Shown here piece by piece: positions 44,726-53,843 of a DNA stretch of 64,000 nucleotides. Numbering within the stretch: position 1 is the first letter of the stretch; the number at the start of each line of letters is the position of its first letter. The translations under genes were made by a program, and so were the position numbers. Source of the DNA: Mesorhizobium sp. NZP2077 (lineage in GTDB: Bacteria > Pseudomonadota > Alphaproteobacteria > Rhizobiales > Rhizobiaceae); contig NZ_CP051293.1 of NCBI RefSeq assembly GCF_013170805.1, positions 496,001 through 560,000 of the forward strand, read 5' to 3'. Under the pieces are notes generated by a model. It was not told where the DNA came from. It searched no databases and saw nothing but the letters and a program-made list of their open reading frames with translations.

Positions 44726-45046
44726 GGTGCGGGCTCCTGCTGTGGCGCTAAGGTGTGATGATATTCAGGTGAGGCCGGCCTGCAAACGACGGCTTTCTGC
44801 GCTTCCGGTGCTCACGTACGAAAAGTACGCTCCGCTCCGGTACTCGAAAGCCATCGTTTTCGGCTCGGCCTGACCTGAATCTCAACACACCTTGGGCCTT
44901 CTGCCTGTCGCAGGCAGACGATACGCCAACGGGGCGGCGCATAGCCATCGTCGGTTTTCGCAGCCTATGCCATGGCTTCCGGACAATTGCGTGACAGTCA
45001 TGAAACAATAGCCGGCTGCCCACCTTTGTTGGCTCAGGCCGCAGGA
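44726..45046. other. 321-bp interval holding a long palindromic element
   Basis: The interval separates dacA-like (upstream on the minus strand) and DUF1003. Apart from the palindrome at 44750-44893, no gene or clear promoter is seen. The remainder probably carries the end of the dacA-like transcript and the start of the DUF1003 transcript. Confidence 0.6.
44750..44893. repeat. 144-bp imperfect palindromic repeat
   Basis: Nested arms are visible: AAGGTGTG (44750-44757) with CACACCTT (44886-44893); ATTCAGGT (44763-44770) with ACCTGAAT (44873-44880); and, further in, AGGCCG with CGGCCT and GGCTTTC with GAAAGCC. The centre is ACGTACG...AAGTACG. Such long cruciform-like units resemble Mesorhizobium intergenic repeats, but family membership was not checked. 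Confidence 0.65.
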
Positions 45047-45940
45047 CTACTGCTGTTCGGCGAACATCAGCCTGGTCTTGGTGCCATCCATGGTCGGCGA
45101 CAGGCTGCGCTGGATCAGCGCCTCGACATGGTCGTTGCGCTGGCGGGCGGAGTCGGCGCCCATAACCACCACGATCAGCTGGCGGCCGTCGGCATTGTAG
45201 GAGGTGACGATGTTGAAGCCGGAAGCCCTGATATAGCCGGTCTTGATGCCGTCGACGCCGCGCACGCGGCCGAGCATGTCGTTGTGGCCGCGCACGAGCT
45301 TGCCGCGGAACATGAAGTCGCTTTCGGAGAAATAGTGGAAATGCTGGGGAAAGCGCTGGCGCAGCGCCATGCCGAGCACCGCCATGTCGCGCGCCGTCGT
45401 CATCTGGCTGTCGTCGGGCAGGCCGGATGCGTTGCGGAAGGTGGTGCTGGACATGCCGAGCGAGCGCGCCTTGGAGGTCATCATGGCGGCGAACTGGTCC
45501 TCCGAGCCGCCGAGATATTCGCCGACCGCCACCGCCACGTCATTGGCCGACTTGACGACGATGGCGCGGATGGCGGAATCGACATCGATCGTTTCGCCGC
45601 GGCGGAAGCGCATCTTGGTCGGCGGCTGGGAGGCGGCATGGTCGGAGACCGGGATCTGCGTTTCCTTGGTGACGCGGCCGGACTCCATCGCCTCGAACAG
45701 GCGGTAGAGCGTCATCATCTTGGTCAGCGACGCCGGATAGCGCTGCGCCGTCGAGTTGACCTCGAACATCTGCTTGCCGGTCTTGGCGTCGACGACGATG
45801 GCCGCATACTTTTGCGGCGGCGCCGGCACGGCCAGCACTTGGTCCGGCGGGGTCGTGGTCGAGCAGCCGGCGACCAGCAGCAACAGGCCGAGGGCGACGA
45901 AAATTCTCTGGAGGAGCGGAAAGGGACGCAGGTTGGACAA
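45047..45940 (-). CDS. D-alanyl-D-alanine carboxypeptidase-like lipoprotein
   Basis: Penicillin-binding serine peptidase of the S11 family acting on periplasmic peptidoglycan. The 297-residue protein begins with a signal ending in a lipobox (LVAGC, Cys26), so it is probably lipid-anchored. Active-site motifs are SLTK (Ser71, Lys74), SAN (131-133) and KTG (233-235). The C-terminal PBP5-type beta domain is absent, making a short form. It seems to be a single-gene unit. Confidence 0.92.
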   Translation of the reverse strand: MSNLRPFPLLQRIFVALGLLLLVAGCSTTTPPDQVLAVPAPPQKYAAIVVDAKTGKQMFEVNSTAQRYPASLTKMMTLYRLFEAMESGRVTKETQIPVSDHAASQPPTKMRFRRGETIDVDSAIRAIVVKSANDVAVAVGEYLGGSEDQFAAMMTSKARSLGMSSTTFRNASGLPDDSQMTTARDMAVLGMALRQRFPQHFHYFSESDFMFRGKLVRGHNDMLGRVRGVDGIKTGYIRASGFNIVTSYNADGRQLIVVVMGADSARQRNDHVEALIQRSLSPTMDGTKTRLMFAEQQ

Positions 45941-46181
45941 GGGCAGGACTGTTCTGGCGATGCTGTTGCTGAGATGAGGCGAAGCTAACGTAACGCGCTT
46001 GATGCGTCCATTTGGTTAATGGCTGACAGACCCAGGATTGTCGAGCCTTCGCGGGATTTGGGTTCCTCGCCTCACGAAGCGGGGCGAGGAACCAAGACCT
46101 GATGCAAAATGCCGGTTGCGGTGCTTGCGCAATCCCCGCCGAAAGGCTTCTGTTTGCGCCTTTAGAATCGGTGAGAACGCA

Positions 46182-47282
46182 ATGACCATCAGCACGATCA
46201 AGGCCCGGGGCATTTCGGTTTCGCTCGACCTCACCGTCGGCCATATCGCCGACATGACCGTCGAGAGTGGCGGACGCCAGCTGAAGCCGCTGCACCGCGC
46301 CCCCTGGGTCGATGCCGGCGAGACGCTGCCTCCGGACCTGCCGCAAGGCACGGTGCGGCTCTCCGGCGATTTCCTGTGCGCGCCGTTTTCGCGCAGCGAC
46401 GTCGAGGAGGCGCCGCTGCATGGCTGGACCGCCAACAGCGCCTGGGACGTCACCGAGAGCGGCGCGACGGAGGGCGGATGGCGCGCGGTCTTCCGGCTGC
46501 GGCACAAGGTCATGGGCGCCAGCGTCGACAAGATCTTTACGCTCATCGACGGCCATCCCTTCCTCTATCAGGAACATGTGTTTTCCGGCGGGTCCGGCGC
46601 GATTTCCGTCGCCCATCACCCGATGACGGTGATGAAAGGTGGCGGCAGACTGGCCTTTTCGCCGAAGCGATTTGCCGCAACGCTGGACGATCCGCTGGAG
46701 CCGGATCCGGCGCGCGGCCGCTTCATGCTGGCCTATCCGGCGCGATCCTCCGACCTCAACCATTTTCCCGCCGCCGCCGGCGGCACGGCCGACCTGACGC
46801 AATACCGCATGGGTGATCGGCGCGAGGATTTCATCACCCTGGTCGAGGCCGACCATGGCGGACCGGGCTGGACGACACTGGCGCGCCAGGCCGAGGACGA
46901 CCTGGTGCTGGTGCTGAAAAACCCGGCCGAGCTGCCCATCACCATGCTGTGGCTCAGCAATGGCGGGCGCGACTACGCGCCTTGGAGCGGCCGGCATCTC
47001 GGCGTGCTCGGCATCGAGGACGGACGCGCCGCTGTCGGCCATGCCGCCTCGATCGGCGACAACTGGCTGAAGCGCGAAGGCGTGGCGACCGCCTTTGCGC
47101 TCGGCGAAGGCCACAGCTTTTCGTTCCGCCACGTCATCGGCGCCCTGCCCCTGTCCGGCGGCCAACCGCCGCAGGAAATTATCACCGCCGACGGCCAAAT
47201 GCGGCTCTCGGCCGGCGGCTCGACATCAAATGTGCCGTTCGACAGCGCGTTCCTGCGCATTGGTCAGCCTGTTGCCGCCTAA
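46182..47282 (+). CDS. aldose 1-epimerase-like (galactose mutarotase fold) protein
   Basis: A 366-residue protein fitting the galactose-mutarotase-like beta-sandwich fold. GGRQLKPLHRAPWVD near residue 30, GDFLCAPFS near 65 and LHGWTANSAWDV near 85 match the pattern of aldose 1-epimerase homologs, including the His of the HG motif. Blocks such as SVAHHPMTVM and WLSNGGRDYAPWSG support a sugar-binding site. The exact sugar is unknown. The ATG at 46182 starts the conserved part. A P-loop sugar or nucleoside kinase gene follows on the same strand. Confidence 0.75.
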   Translation: MTISTIKARGISVSLDLTVGHIADMTVESGGRQLKPLHRAPWVDAGETLPPDLPQGTVRLSGDFLCAPFSRSDVEEAPLHGWTANSAWDVTESGATEGGWRAVFRLRHKVMGASVDKIFTLIDGHPFLYQEHVFSGGSGAISVAHHPMTVMKGGGRLAFSPKRFAATLDDPLEPDPARGRFMLAYPARSSDLNHFPAAAGGTADLTQYRMGDRREDFITLVEADHGGPGWTTLARQAEDDLVLVLKNPAELPITMLWLSNGGRDYAPWSGRHLGVLGIEDGRAAVGHAASIGDNWLKREGVATAFALGEGHSFSFRHVIGALPLSGGQPPQEIITADGQMRLSAGGSTSNVPFDSAFLRIGQPVAA

Positions 47283-47378
47283 GCGGGGTTGTGCCAGCGC
47301 GGGGTTTGAAATTTCCACCGACTGCCGCCAAGATGCGGCGGAAACATCGTGCCTATCATCAGGGCAAGTGAGGCTCCC

Positions 47379-47990
47379 ATGTCCGAAATCGCCCATCTCG
47401 CCGCCACCATCTTCAAGCGCGCCGGCAAGGCAAAGCGCTTCATCGTCGCCATTGCCGGGCCGCCGGGGTCGGGGAAGTCGACATTGTCGGCCGGCTTACA
47501 TGACCTTTTGCCGGAAGGGGCGGTGGAAGTCGTCCCAATGGACGGCTTCCACTATGACGACATCGTGCTCGACGCGCGCGGGCTGCGGGCGCGCAAGGGC
47601 GCGCCGGAAACCTTCGACTTTGCCGGCTTCGAAACCCTGATGAAGCGCATCCGGGCCGGCGAACCCGACATCGCCATTCCCGTCTTCGACCGCGGCATGG
47701 AACTGTCGCGCGCCGCCGCGGCAATCGTCGGCACCGAGACCAAGTTCATCCTCGTCGAAGGCAATTACCTGCTGCTCGACGAGGAGCCGTGGTCGCGGCT
47801 GGCGCCGCTGTTCGATTTCTCGATCTTCGTCGACGTGCCGCGCAATGAGCTCGAGCGCCGCTTGATGGAGCGCTGGCACGGCCATGGCCGTTCAGATGAG
47901 GATGCGCGCGCCTGGATCGCGTCCAACGACATGCCCAATATCGAACGCGTGCTGGCCCGGCGCCGGGCCGCCGACCTGGTCATTGGTTAA
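47379..47990 (+). CDS. uridine-kinase-like P-loop kinase
   Basis: A 203-residue phosphoribulokinase/uridine-kinase-family protein with Walker A GPPGSGKST near residue 29, VPMDGFHYDD as the acceptor Asp/His region, and LVEGNYLLLDEEPW as Walker B-like. It resembles FrcK, the kinase beside the fructose ABC transporter of rhizobia, as well as pantothenate/uridine kinases. The substrate is not determined. It lies 96 bases after the mutarotase-like gene. The ATG at 47379 fits the family N terminus. Confidence 0.82.
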   Translation: MSEIAHLAATIFKRAGKAKRFIVAIAGPPGSGKSTLSAGLHDLLPEGAVEVVPMDGFHYDDIVLDARGLRARKGAPETFDFAGFETLMKRIRAGEPDIAIPVFDRGMELSRAAAAIVGTETKFILVEGNYLLLDEEPWSRLAPLFDFSIFVDVPRNELERRLMERWHGHGRSDEDARAWIASNDMPNIERVLARRRAADLVIG

Positions 47991-48083
47991 CACGCTTAAT
48001 TTTCGGTATTTTCTGACGGGAACCTTAAGAGTTTCCCGCCGTTATGCCTGAGAAACCGTTTGTTCGGCGTAAGGGATTTTCCG

Positions 48084-48392
48084 ATGGCAACCAAGGCAAA
48101 AAAACCCGCGAAGACCAGGCCTGCGAAGGCAACTCAGGCGAAAGCCGGTGCTGGCCCAGCGATTGCCGAACGCTCGAAAGACGCCAAGGGCGCTTTCGGC
48201 AAGGCCGCACCTAGAAAGGTCGTGCCGGCCGCAAAGACCGCCAGCGCGCGCAGACCGGCGCCGGCCAAGCCCGGTGCCGTTAGGACGGCGGCGAACATTG
48301 CCGCGGGCGCCGTGGTCGCAACCGCGCGCGGTGCCGTCTCGCTGGCCGCTTCCGTGCTCGGCAGGGGCGGTTCGAAAGCCAAGGCGAAGTAG
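48084..48392 (+). CDS. basic Lys/Ala/Pro-rich small protein
   Basis: A 102-residue low-complexity protein with a strongly basic N-terminal two thirds made of KAKKPAKT-, AKATQAK- and ARRPAPAKP-like units, resembling histone H1-like or AlgP/HU-tail sequences. The C-terminal third (about 70-95) is an Ala/Val-rich stretch that is mildly hydrophobic. A nucleic-acid-binding role is possible but not shown. It has its own upstream gap with an imperfect GGGAA...TTCCC hairpin (48018-48040). Confidence 0.65.
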   Translation: MATKAKKPAKTRPAKATQAKAGAGPAIAERSKDAKGAFGKAAPRKVVPAAKTASARRPAPAKPGAVRTAANIAAGAVVATARGAVSLAASVLGRGGSKAKAK

Positions 48393-48442
48393 CAAAAGGG
48401 CCTGCACCGTCCGCCCGGCCAAAGGCAATCAACGGGCTCGTT

Positions 48443-49147
48443 TCAACCCCTTGCAGGAATGGTCAGGCCCTTTTGCACCGCCGGCCGGGCCAGGCCGCGC
48501 TCCAGCCATGCAGCGACATTGGCGAAATCATCGAAACCGACGAGGTCGCGTGCTTCGTAGAAGCCGATCAAATTGCGCACCCAGCCGAGCAGCGAGATGT
48601 CGGCGATGGTGTAGTCATTGTCCATGATCCATTTGCGGCCCTTGAGCCTGCGGTCAAGCACACCGAGCAGCCGCCGCGATTCGTCGCGATAGCGCTCCAA
48701 CGGCCGTTTGTCGGCGATCTCGCGGCCGGCGAATTTGTGAAAGAAGCCGACCTGGCCGAACATCGGCCCGACCGACGCCATCTGGAAGAAAACCCACTGG
48801 ATCGTCTCGTAGCGCCGCGCCGCATCCACCGGCATGAGCAGGCCGGTCTTTTCGGCGAGATAGAGCAGGATGGCGCCGGATTCGAACAGGCCGATCGGCT
48901 TGCCGTCCGGGCCGTTGGGATCGATGATTGCCGGGATCTTGCCATTGGGGTTGAGCGACAGGAACTCCGGCGTCCAGCTTTCATCCTTGCCGATGTTGAT
49001 CAGATGCGGCTCATAGGGCAGGCCGATCTCTTCCAGGGCGATCGATACCTTCACGCCGTTCGGCGTCGTTGCCGAATAGAGCTGGATCTGGTCGGGATGT
49101 TTGGCCGGCCAACGGGTGGTGATCGGAAAGGCGGACAGGTCGGCCAT
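48443..49147 (-). CDS. glutathione S-transferase, YfcG/Ure2p-like
   Basis: A 234-residue GST. The thioredoxin-like N domain has LYSATTPNGVKVSIALEE and the cis-Pro block NGKIPAI, then the glutathione-binding FESGAILLYLAEKTG. The helical C domain has DYTIADISLLGWV. The N-terminal TPNG pattern is that of YfcG/YghU disulphide-bond reductases. Reaction and substrate are inferred from family. It is a single gene. Confidence 0.88.
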   Translation of the reverse strand: MADLSAFPITTRWPAKHPDQIQLYSATTPNGVKVSIALEEIGLPYEPHLINIGKDESWTPEFLSLNPNGKIPAIIDPNGPDGKPIGLFESGAILLYLAEKTGLLMPVDAARRYETIQWVFFQMASVGPMFGQVGFFHKFAGREIADKRPLERYRDESRRLLGVLDRRLKGRKWIMDNDYTIADISLLGWVRNLIGFYEARDLVGFDDFANVAAWLERGLARPAVQKGLTIPARG

Positions 49148-49301
49148 TGAAAACTCCTGGGCGGGGGGATTTGCGACGAGCGGCGCAGTGTTGGCGGGTC
49201 GGCCAAGAATTAGGCGTACGACACGACGTGATCAATATGGCGGCGACAGTTTCGCCATGCACGGACAGTCAATCGAATCGAACGTGGGGGAGATGCGACT
49301 G

Positions 49302-49347
49302 ACCGCCCGAGCAGGTGGCAACCGCCCGGTGCGGTGGTGACCGCCCG
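49302..49347. repeat. 19-bp tandem repeat, about 2.4 copies
   Basis: ACCGCCCG recurs at 49302, 49321 and 49340, a period of exactly 19 bases. The units also share GGTGG at the same offset (49315-49319, 49334-49338). The array ends 4 bases before the stop codon of the NodE-like gene, in the gap to the GST gene. It is too short and regular for a CRISPR array. It may be a variable-number repeat. Confidence 0.7.
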
Positions 49348-49350
49348 GGA

Positions 49351-50559
49351 TCAAATTGCCTTGAAGGCCAGCACCGCGTTGGTGCCGCCGAAGGCGAAAC
49401 CGTTGCTGATCGCGGCGCGCACCTTGCGCTCGCGCGCGACATTGGGCGTCACGTCGAGATCGCAATCGGGATCGGGCTCGCGGTAATTCGCGGTCGGCGG
49501 CACGACACCTTCGCGGATGGCCATGACGCAGGCGATCATCTCCAGCCCGCCCGACGCACCCAGGCAATGGGCATGCATCGACTTGGTCGAGGAGATCGAC
49601 AGCGCGCGCGCATGCTCGCCAAAGACGCGCTTGATCGCGTTGGTCTCTATCTGGTCGTTGGCCTTGGTGCCGGTGCCGTGGGCGTTCAGATAATCAACGT
49701 CTTCGGGATTGAGCCCGGCATCGGCGAGGCAGAAGCGCATGGCAGCTTCCGGTCCCTCAATGGTCGGGGCGACGATGTCGGAGGCATCGGCCGAAAGGCC
49801 GGCGCCGGCGATTTCGGCGAGGATGGTGGCGCCGCGCGCCATGGCGTGATCGTAGCTTTCCAGAACCGCCATGCCGGCGCCTTCGCCGAGCACCAGGCCC
49901 TGGCGGTCGGCCGAGAAAGGCCGGCAGGTGTCCGGCGACAGCACGCGCAATGCCTCCCAGCCCTTGAGCACACCCCAGACCAGCGGCGCATCGGTGCCGC
50001 CGGCGACCATGACATCGGCACGGCCGAGCCTGATCTGGTCGACAGCCGAAGCGATGGCGTGGTTGGCCGACGAGCAGGCCGAAGTGACGCCGAACACCGG
50101 CCCACGCAGGCCAAGGTGCATGCTGACCTGGCCGGCGGCGGCGCCCGGCATGACCCGGGGCACGGTGAAGATGCCGGCGCGATTCTTGCCCTCTACCAGG
50201 ATGGCGCGATAATTCTCTTCGACCGTCTCGAAGCCGCAGACGCCGACGCCGACAATGGTGCCCATGCGATAGGTGTTGTCGGCATGAGCGGCCAATCCGG
50301 ACTGCTGCAAGGCTTCCCGGGCCGCAATCACCGCCAGCAGGCTGAAGCGGTCCATCGAAACCAGCTGCTTGCGCTCGATGCCGTGATCGGGCAGCACCTT
50401 GACCTCGCAGCCGGTCCTGACCTTCAGATCGTGCAGGGAATGATTTTCGATCGGGCCTATGGCCGAACGGCCAGCGCGCATCTCACCCCAGATAGCCGGC
50501 ACATTGGTGCCGAGTCCGCATAGCCCGCCAAGGCCGGTGATGACGACGCGTTTCAGCAT
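49351..50559 (-). CDS. NodE-like beta-ketoacyl-ACP synthase
   Basis: A 402-residue condensing enzyme of the FabF type with catalytic Cys162 ([10 protein letters not shown]), His294 ([11 protein letters not shown]) and His331 (KSMHAHCLG). Long blocks, notably [34 protein letters not shown] and [18 protein letters not shown], match my memory of NodE, which elongates the special acyl chain of rhizobial Nod factors, more closely than FabF. It directly follows a NodF-like ACP gene (4-base gap). No other nodulation gene or nod box is visible here. It may make a specialised acyl chain for lipid A, a signal or another lipid. Confidence 0.85.
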   Translation of the reverse strand: MLKRVVITGLGGLCGLGTNVPAIWGEMRAGRSAIGPIENHSLHDLKVRTGCEVKVLPDHGIERKQLVSMDRFSLLAVIAAREALQQSGLAAHADNTYRMGTIVGVGVCGFETVEENYRAILVEGKNRAGIFTVPRVMPGAAAGQVSMHLGLRGPVFGVTSACSSANHAIASAVDQIRLGRADVMVAGGTDAPLVWGVLKGWEALRVLSPDTCRPFSADRQGLVLGEGAGMAVLESYDHAMARGATILAEIAGAGLSADASDIVAPTIEGPEAAMRFCLADAGLNPEDVDYLNAHGTGTKANDQIETNAIKRVFGEHARALSISSTKSMHAHCLGASGGLEMIACVMAIREGVVPPTANYREPDPDCDLDVTPNVARERKVRAAISNGFAFGGTNAVLAFKAI

Positions 50560-50563
50560 TTGG

Positions 50564-50818
50564 TCAGGCTTTTTTCGCGATCAGCGCGCGAACGGCCTCG
50601 ACCATGTCGCCAACATTCTTCAGATTGCTCCAGGCATCGACCGTGTTCATCTCGATCTCGATGCCATATTGCTCCTCGAGATCGAAAATGATCTCCGTCA
50701 ACTCGAGCGAATGGATGCCTAGCGACGTCAATTCGGTGCTGGTGGTGATTTCCTCACCGCCCGGCTCGGCATGGGCCTTGATCTTCTCGATAATATCCGT
50801 TGCCAGTTGGTCAGCCAT
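50564..50818 (-). CDS. NodF-like acyl carrier protein
   Basis: An 84-residue ACP. The phosphopantetheine Ser is Ser37 in [11 protein letters not shown]; the residue before it is His instead of the usual Asp. The overall sequence, including [23 protein letters not shown] and [13 protein letters not shown], closely resembles rhizobial NodF as I recall it, far more than housekeeping AcpP. The ATG at 50818 begins the NodF-like N terminus; a longer frame is non-conserved. It precedes the NodE-like gene and is divergent from ureD. Confidence 0.88.
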   Translation of the reverse strand: MADQLATDIIEKIKAHAEPGGEEITTSTELTSLGIHSLELTEIIFDLEEQYGIEIEMNTVDAWSNLKNVGDMVEAVRALIAKKA

Positions 50819-51020
50819 TCGGTCTCTTCCCCACTTTGTCGTTACCCGACGCCAACTGAACAGCGCCTTCTTGTCCTCGATATCAGGCCGCGATTGTCGC
50901 CTTCTACCCCCGCCAAGCATCGCCTGACCGTACCGAGGTGGCTCCCTCTATAGAAACGGAAACGCCATCAAGCAACAAGCTATATATCGACAAAACCGCC
51001 ACAGTGCTTAACCTGACGGC
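50819..51020. promoter_or_regulatory. divergent promoter interval between NodF-like ACP and ureD
   Basis: A 202-bp gap. The half near ureD has AT-rich stretches (CTATAGAAACGG, AGCTATATATCGAC) that may hold promoters for either direction. I looked for a nod box and found no recognisable match. Confidence 0.4.
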
Positions 51021-51863
51021 GTGGATACGATCGAATATACCAAGTTTTCGGCCCCTTTGGCCCAGCGCGCCGCGGGTCTGGCGCAGTTGGGCTGCGCCAG
51101 CGTGGACGGCCGCACGCGGCTGCGGCGCCTCTACCAGGACGGCTCCGCCAAGATAAGGCTGCCGGCGGTTTCGGCCGATCCGCTGGAGGCGGTGCTGATC
51201 AACACCGCCGGTGGATTGACCGGCGGCGACCGCATCGGCTGGGAAGTGGATGTCGGCGCAGAAGCCTCGGCGTCGATAACCACCCAGGCCTGCGAGAAGG
51301 TCTACCGCGCCGCATCTGACCATGCCCAGGTGCGGGTCAGGCTGAGCGTCGGCGAAAACGGCCGCATCGCCTGGCTGCCGCAGGAAACCATCGTCTTCGA
51401 CCGGGCGGCCTTTGCCCGCACATTGGATGTCGAGCTTGCCGCGGGGGCCGAGGCGCTGGTGCTGGAGGCCACCGTCTTCGGTCGCCTGGCCATGGGCGAA
51501 CATGCCGCGCAGGGCACTTTTCACGACCGCTGGCGTGTTCGCCAGGATGGTTTGCTCATCCATGCCGAGGATTTCCGCATCGGCCCAGATATCGCCGCGA
51601 CCCTGGCCCGTCCGGCGGCGGCCGACGGCGCAATCGCGGTGGCAACGCTGCTGCTGGTGTCGCCGCGGGCCGAGGCTTTGCTCGACCCGGTCCGGAAAAT
51701 CGTCGGCGACCAGGGCGGCGCCAGCGCCTGGAGCGTGAAGGCATCTGGCAAGCTTCTTGCGAGGCTTTACGCCGAGGACGGCTACCAAATGCGCCAGCGG
51801 CTGGTTCCGCTCGTCGGATTGCTCAACGGAAGGGCGGGACTGCCCAAATTATGGTCACTGTGA
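51021..51863 (+). CDS. ureD: urease accessory protein UreD
   Basis: Scaffold that binds apo-urease with UreF and UreG for nickel insertion, in the cytosol. The 280-residue protein has the conserved [23 protein letters not shown] and [11 protein letters not shown] blocks. It starts with GTG (51021). It is the first gene of the urease cluster and is followed at 28 bases by ureA. Confidence 0.95.
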   Translation: MDTIEYTKFSAPLAQRAAGLAQLGCASVDGRTRLRRLYQDGSAKIRLPAVSADPLEAVLINTAGGLTGGDRIGWEVDVGAEASASITTQACEKVYRAASDHAQVRVRLSVGENGRIAWLPQETIVFDRAAFARTLDVELAAGAEALVLEATVFGRLAMGEHAAQGTFHDRWRVRQDGLLIHAEDFRIGPDIAATLARPAAADGAIAVATLLLVSPRAEALLDPVRKIVGDQGGASAWSVKASGKLLARLYAEDGYQMRQRLVPLVGLLNGRAGLPKLWSL

Positions 51864-51891
51864 TTCTGTCTGCCTCATCTTTGGAAACCGC

Positions 51892-52194
51892 ATGAACCTG
51901 ACACCGAGGGAAAAAGACAAGCTGCTGATCGCCATGGCGGCGATCGTGGCACGCAAGCGGCTGGAGCGCGGCGTCAAGCTCAACCATCCGGAAGCGATCG
52001 CGCTGATCACCGATTTCGTCGTCGAAGGCGCCCGCGACGGCCGCCCGGTGGCCGAACTGATGGAGGCCGGCGCTCATGTCGTCACCCGCGGGCAGGTGAT
52101 GGAGGGCATCGCCGAAATGATCCATGACGTGCAGGTGGAAGCCACCTTCCCCGACGGCACCAAACTGGTGACCGTGCACGAGCCCATCAGATGA
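51892..52194 (+). CDS. ureA: urease subunit gamma
   Basis: Smallest structural subunit of urease, 100 residues, with [20 protein letters not shown] at the N terminus and [19 protein letters not shown] at the C terminus, both invariant in the family. It is a separate gene, not fused to the beta subunit. The DUF1272 gene follows 10 bases later, before ureJ and ureB. Confidence 0.97.
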   Translation: MNLTPREKDKLLIAMAAIVARKRLERGVKLNHPEAIALITDFVVEGARDGRPVAELMEAGAHVVTRGQVMEGIAEMIHDVQVEATFPDGTKLVTVHEPIR

Positions 52195-52204
52195 GGAGAC
52201 CGGG

Positions 52205-52459
52205 ATGCTTGACCTGCGCCCGAACTGCGAGTGCTGCGACAAGGACCTGCCGCCGGAGGCGGCGGATGCGCTGATCTGCACCTTCGAGTGCACTTTCTGT
52301 GCCGATTGCGTGGAACATGTGCTGGACGGCGTCTGCCCCAATTGCGGCGGCAATTTTTCGGGCCGGCCGATCCGTCCCGCCGCGATGCTGAAGAAATATC
52401 CGGCTTCGACCAAGCGCGTCCTCAAGGCCGAGGGCTGCGGCCCGCGCAAGGCCGCGTGA
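52205..52459 (+). CDS. DUF1272 small Cys-rich protein
   Basis: An 84-residue protein with four Cys pairs: NCECCDKDL, CTFECTFCADC and CPNCGG, a likely zinc-binding arrangement of the DUF1272 family. Conserved FSGRPIRP follows. It lies between ureA and ureJ, probably in the same transcript. The family is not a known urease component, though metal binding would suit the neighbourhood. Function is unproven. Confidence 0.88.
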   Translation: MLDLRPNCECCDKDLPPEAADALICTFECTFCADCVEHVLDGVCPNCGGNFSGRPIRPAAMLKKYPASTKRVLKAEGCGPRKAA

Positions 52460-52493
52460 ATACCGTGACACTGGAAACGGAAGGCAAATAGAA

Positions 52494-53081
52494 ATGATCC
52501 CTGCCAAACGACTGTCCCTCTCGGCGATCCTGTTTCTGGCCGCGGCCATGCCCGCCTACGCCCATGTCGGTATCGGTACGACGTCGTCCTTCACGGCCGG
52601 CTTCATGCATCCCTTGTCCGGCCTCGATCATATGACCGTGATGATCGCGGTCGGGTTGTTGGCTGCCCTCAAGGGCGGCAGGGCGATCTGGGCGTGGCCG
52701 GCAGCCTTTGTCGGCGTCATGCTTGGCGGCGCGGCCCTCGGCATGGCGCATGTGCCGGTGCTCTTCGTCGAGCCTGGCATACTGGCCTCCGTCGTGGCGC
52801 TTGGCCTGCTGATGGCGCTGGCCATCGACCTGCCCATCTTGGCCGGTGTCGCCATTATCGGCCTGTTCGCGCTGTTCCACGGCCATGCCCATGGCACCGA
52901 AGTGCCGGAAAACGCCGGCGGGTTCGAGTACATGGCCGGCTTTGCCGTCGCCACCGCGCTGCTTCATGCCACCGGCATCGCCGCCGGCCTGAGCCTCGGT
53001 CTCAGGTTCCGTGGTCTGGCCCGTGTCGCGGGCGCGGCCTGCGCGGCGATCGGCGTCGGCCTCGCCTTCGGCGTCGTGTGA
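52494..53081 (+). CDS. ureJ: HupE/UreJ-family nickel permease
   Basis: A 195-residue inner-membrane protein with a cleaved or uncleaved signal-like first segment and about six more hydrophobic segments. Family His motifs are [12 protein letters not shown], close to the N terminus, and FHGHAHGTE in the middle. These bind nickel. In this position it likely supplies Ni2+ for urease. It ends 4 bases before ureB. Confidence 0.9.
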   Translation: MIPAKRLSLSAILFLAAAMPAYAHVGIGTTSSFTAGFMHPLSGLDHMTVMIAVGLLAALKGGRAIWAWPAAFVGVMLGGAALGMAHVPVLFVEPGILASVVALGLLMALAIDLPILAGVAIIGLFALFHGHAHGTEVPENAGGFEYMAGFAVATALLHATGIAAGLSLGLRFRGLARVAGAACAAIGVGLAFGVV

Positions 53082-53085
53082 TCAG

Positions 53086-53391
53086 ATGATCCCCGGCGAA
53101 ATCATCCCCGTTCAAGGCGACATCGAGCTCAACAACGGCCTGCCGACCGTCACGCTGAAAGTCGCAAACAGTGGCGACCGGCCGATCCAGGTCGGCAGCC
53201 ACTACCATTTCTACGAAACCAATGAGGGGCTGAAGTTCGACCGCGAACAGGCGCGCGGCATGCGCCTCGACATCGCCGCCGGCACCGCCATGCGCTTCGA
53301 GCCCGGACAGGAACGCGACGTCACGCTGGTGCCGCTTGGCGGCAAGCGCGAGGTCTATGGATTCCAGCAGAAGGTGATGGGCAAGCTGTGA
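53086..53391 (+). CDS. ureB: urease subunit beta
   Basis: Structural beta subunit, 101 residues, with [15 protein letters not shown] near the start and [17 protein letters not shown] and [13 protein letters not shown] later, all family hallmarks. The ATG at 53086 gives the standard N terminus. The following 613 bases up to ureC carry an antisense gene, so ureC may need a second promoter. Confidence 0.97.
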   Translation: MIPGEIIPVQGDIELNNGLPTVTLKVANSGDRPIQVGSHYHFYETNEGLKFDREQARGMRLDIAAGTAMRFEPGQERDVTLVPLGGKREVYGFQQKVMGKL

Positions 53392-53465
53392 GACCGGTGG
53401 CGTCGACCGCTTGCGACCCTTCGATGCGGCCGGCGGACCGGATACCGGCCCGCCGCCCCGCTTCG

Positions 53466-53843
53466 TCAGCTGGCCTTCTTGGTGATCAAGGTCAGCGCGC
53501 CATTGGGCTCCATACTGGCCGCGACCACTTGCGCCGAGGTCATTCCCTTGGCCTCGAGGGCGGACTTCACCTTGGGGGTGGCGTCGATCGAGCTGCGCAG
53601 TTTCTGCAGGCCTTGATCGCCGCGCTGGGCGATCACCTGATTGACCTGCGTCTGGGTGTCCTTTGGCAGCTCGGTGATGTCGACAATGTTGACGCTCTGG
53701 ATCGCCGGCGCGGCCTGCTGACCGCCGGGGGCGCGCGTGGCCGGAGCGGGGGCAGGCGTGGCCGGAGCAGGTTGCTGCTGGGCACTGGCGGCACCGGCCA
53801 GCATCAGGCTGGCAGCGGCTGCAAGAACTATCGTTTTGCGCAT
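53466..53843 (-). CDS. small exported protein, antisense between ureB and ureC
   Basis: A 125-residue protein with a Sec signal (MRKTIVLAAAASLMLAGAASA), then a Gln/Pro/Ala-rich linker (about 25-50) and a compact Asp/Gln/Lys-rich domain. It resembles small periplasmic proteins of unknown function in rhizobia. It lies on the opposite strand inside the urease cluster, which is unusual. The start at 53843 begins the signal; an earlier ATG is too far upstream of it. Confidence 0.72.
   Translation of the reverse strand: MRKTIVLAAAASLMLAGAASAQQQPAPATPAPAPATRAPGGQQAAPAIQSVNIVDITELPKDTQTQVNQVIAQRGDQGLQKLRSSIDATPKVKSALEAKGMTSAQVVAASMEPNGALTLITKKAS

Noticed and set aside
45540..47198. Minus-strand open frame of 552 codons across dacA-like and mutarotase-like genes
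   Set aside because: It overlaps both genes in the wrong frame and its translation shows no recognisable fold. It is a GC-driven shadow.
49302..49347. Tandem repeat considered as a CRISPR array
   Set aside because: The conserved unit is only 8 bases with an 11-base interval, there are three units and no cas genes nearby.
50819..51020. Nod box upstream of the NodF-like gene
   Set aside because: No stretch resembled the long conserved nod box on either strand, so NodD control is not supported.
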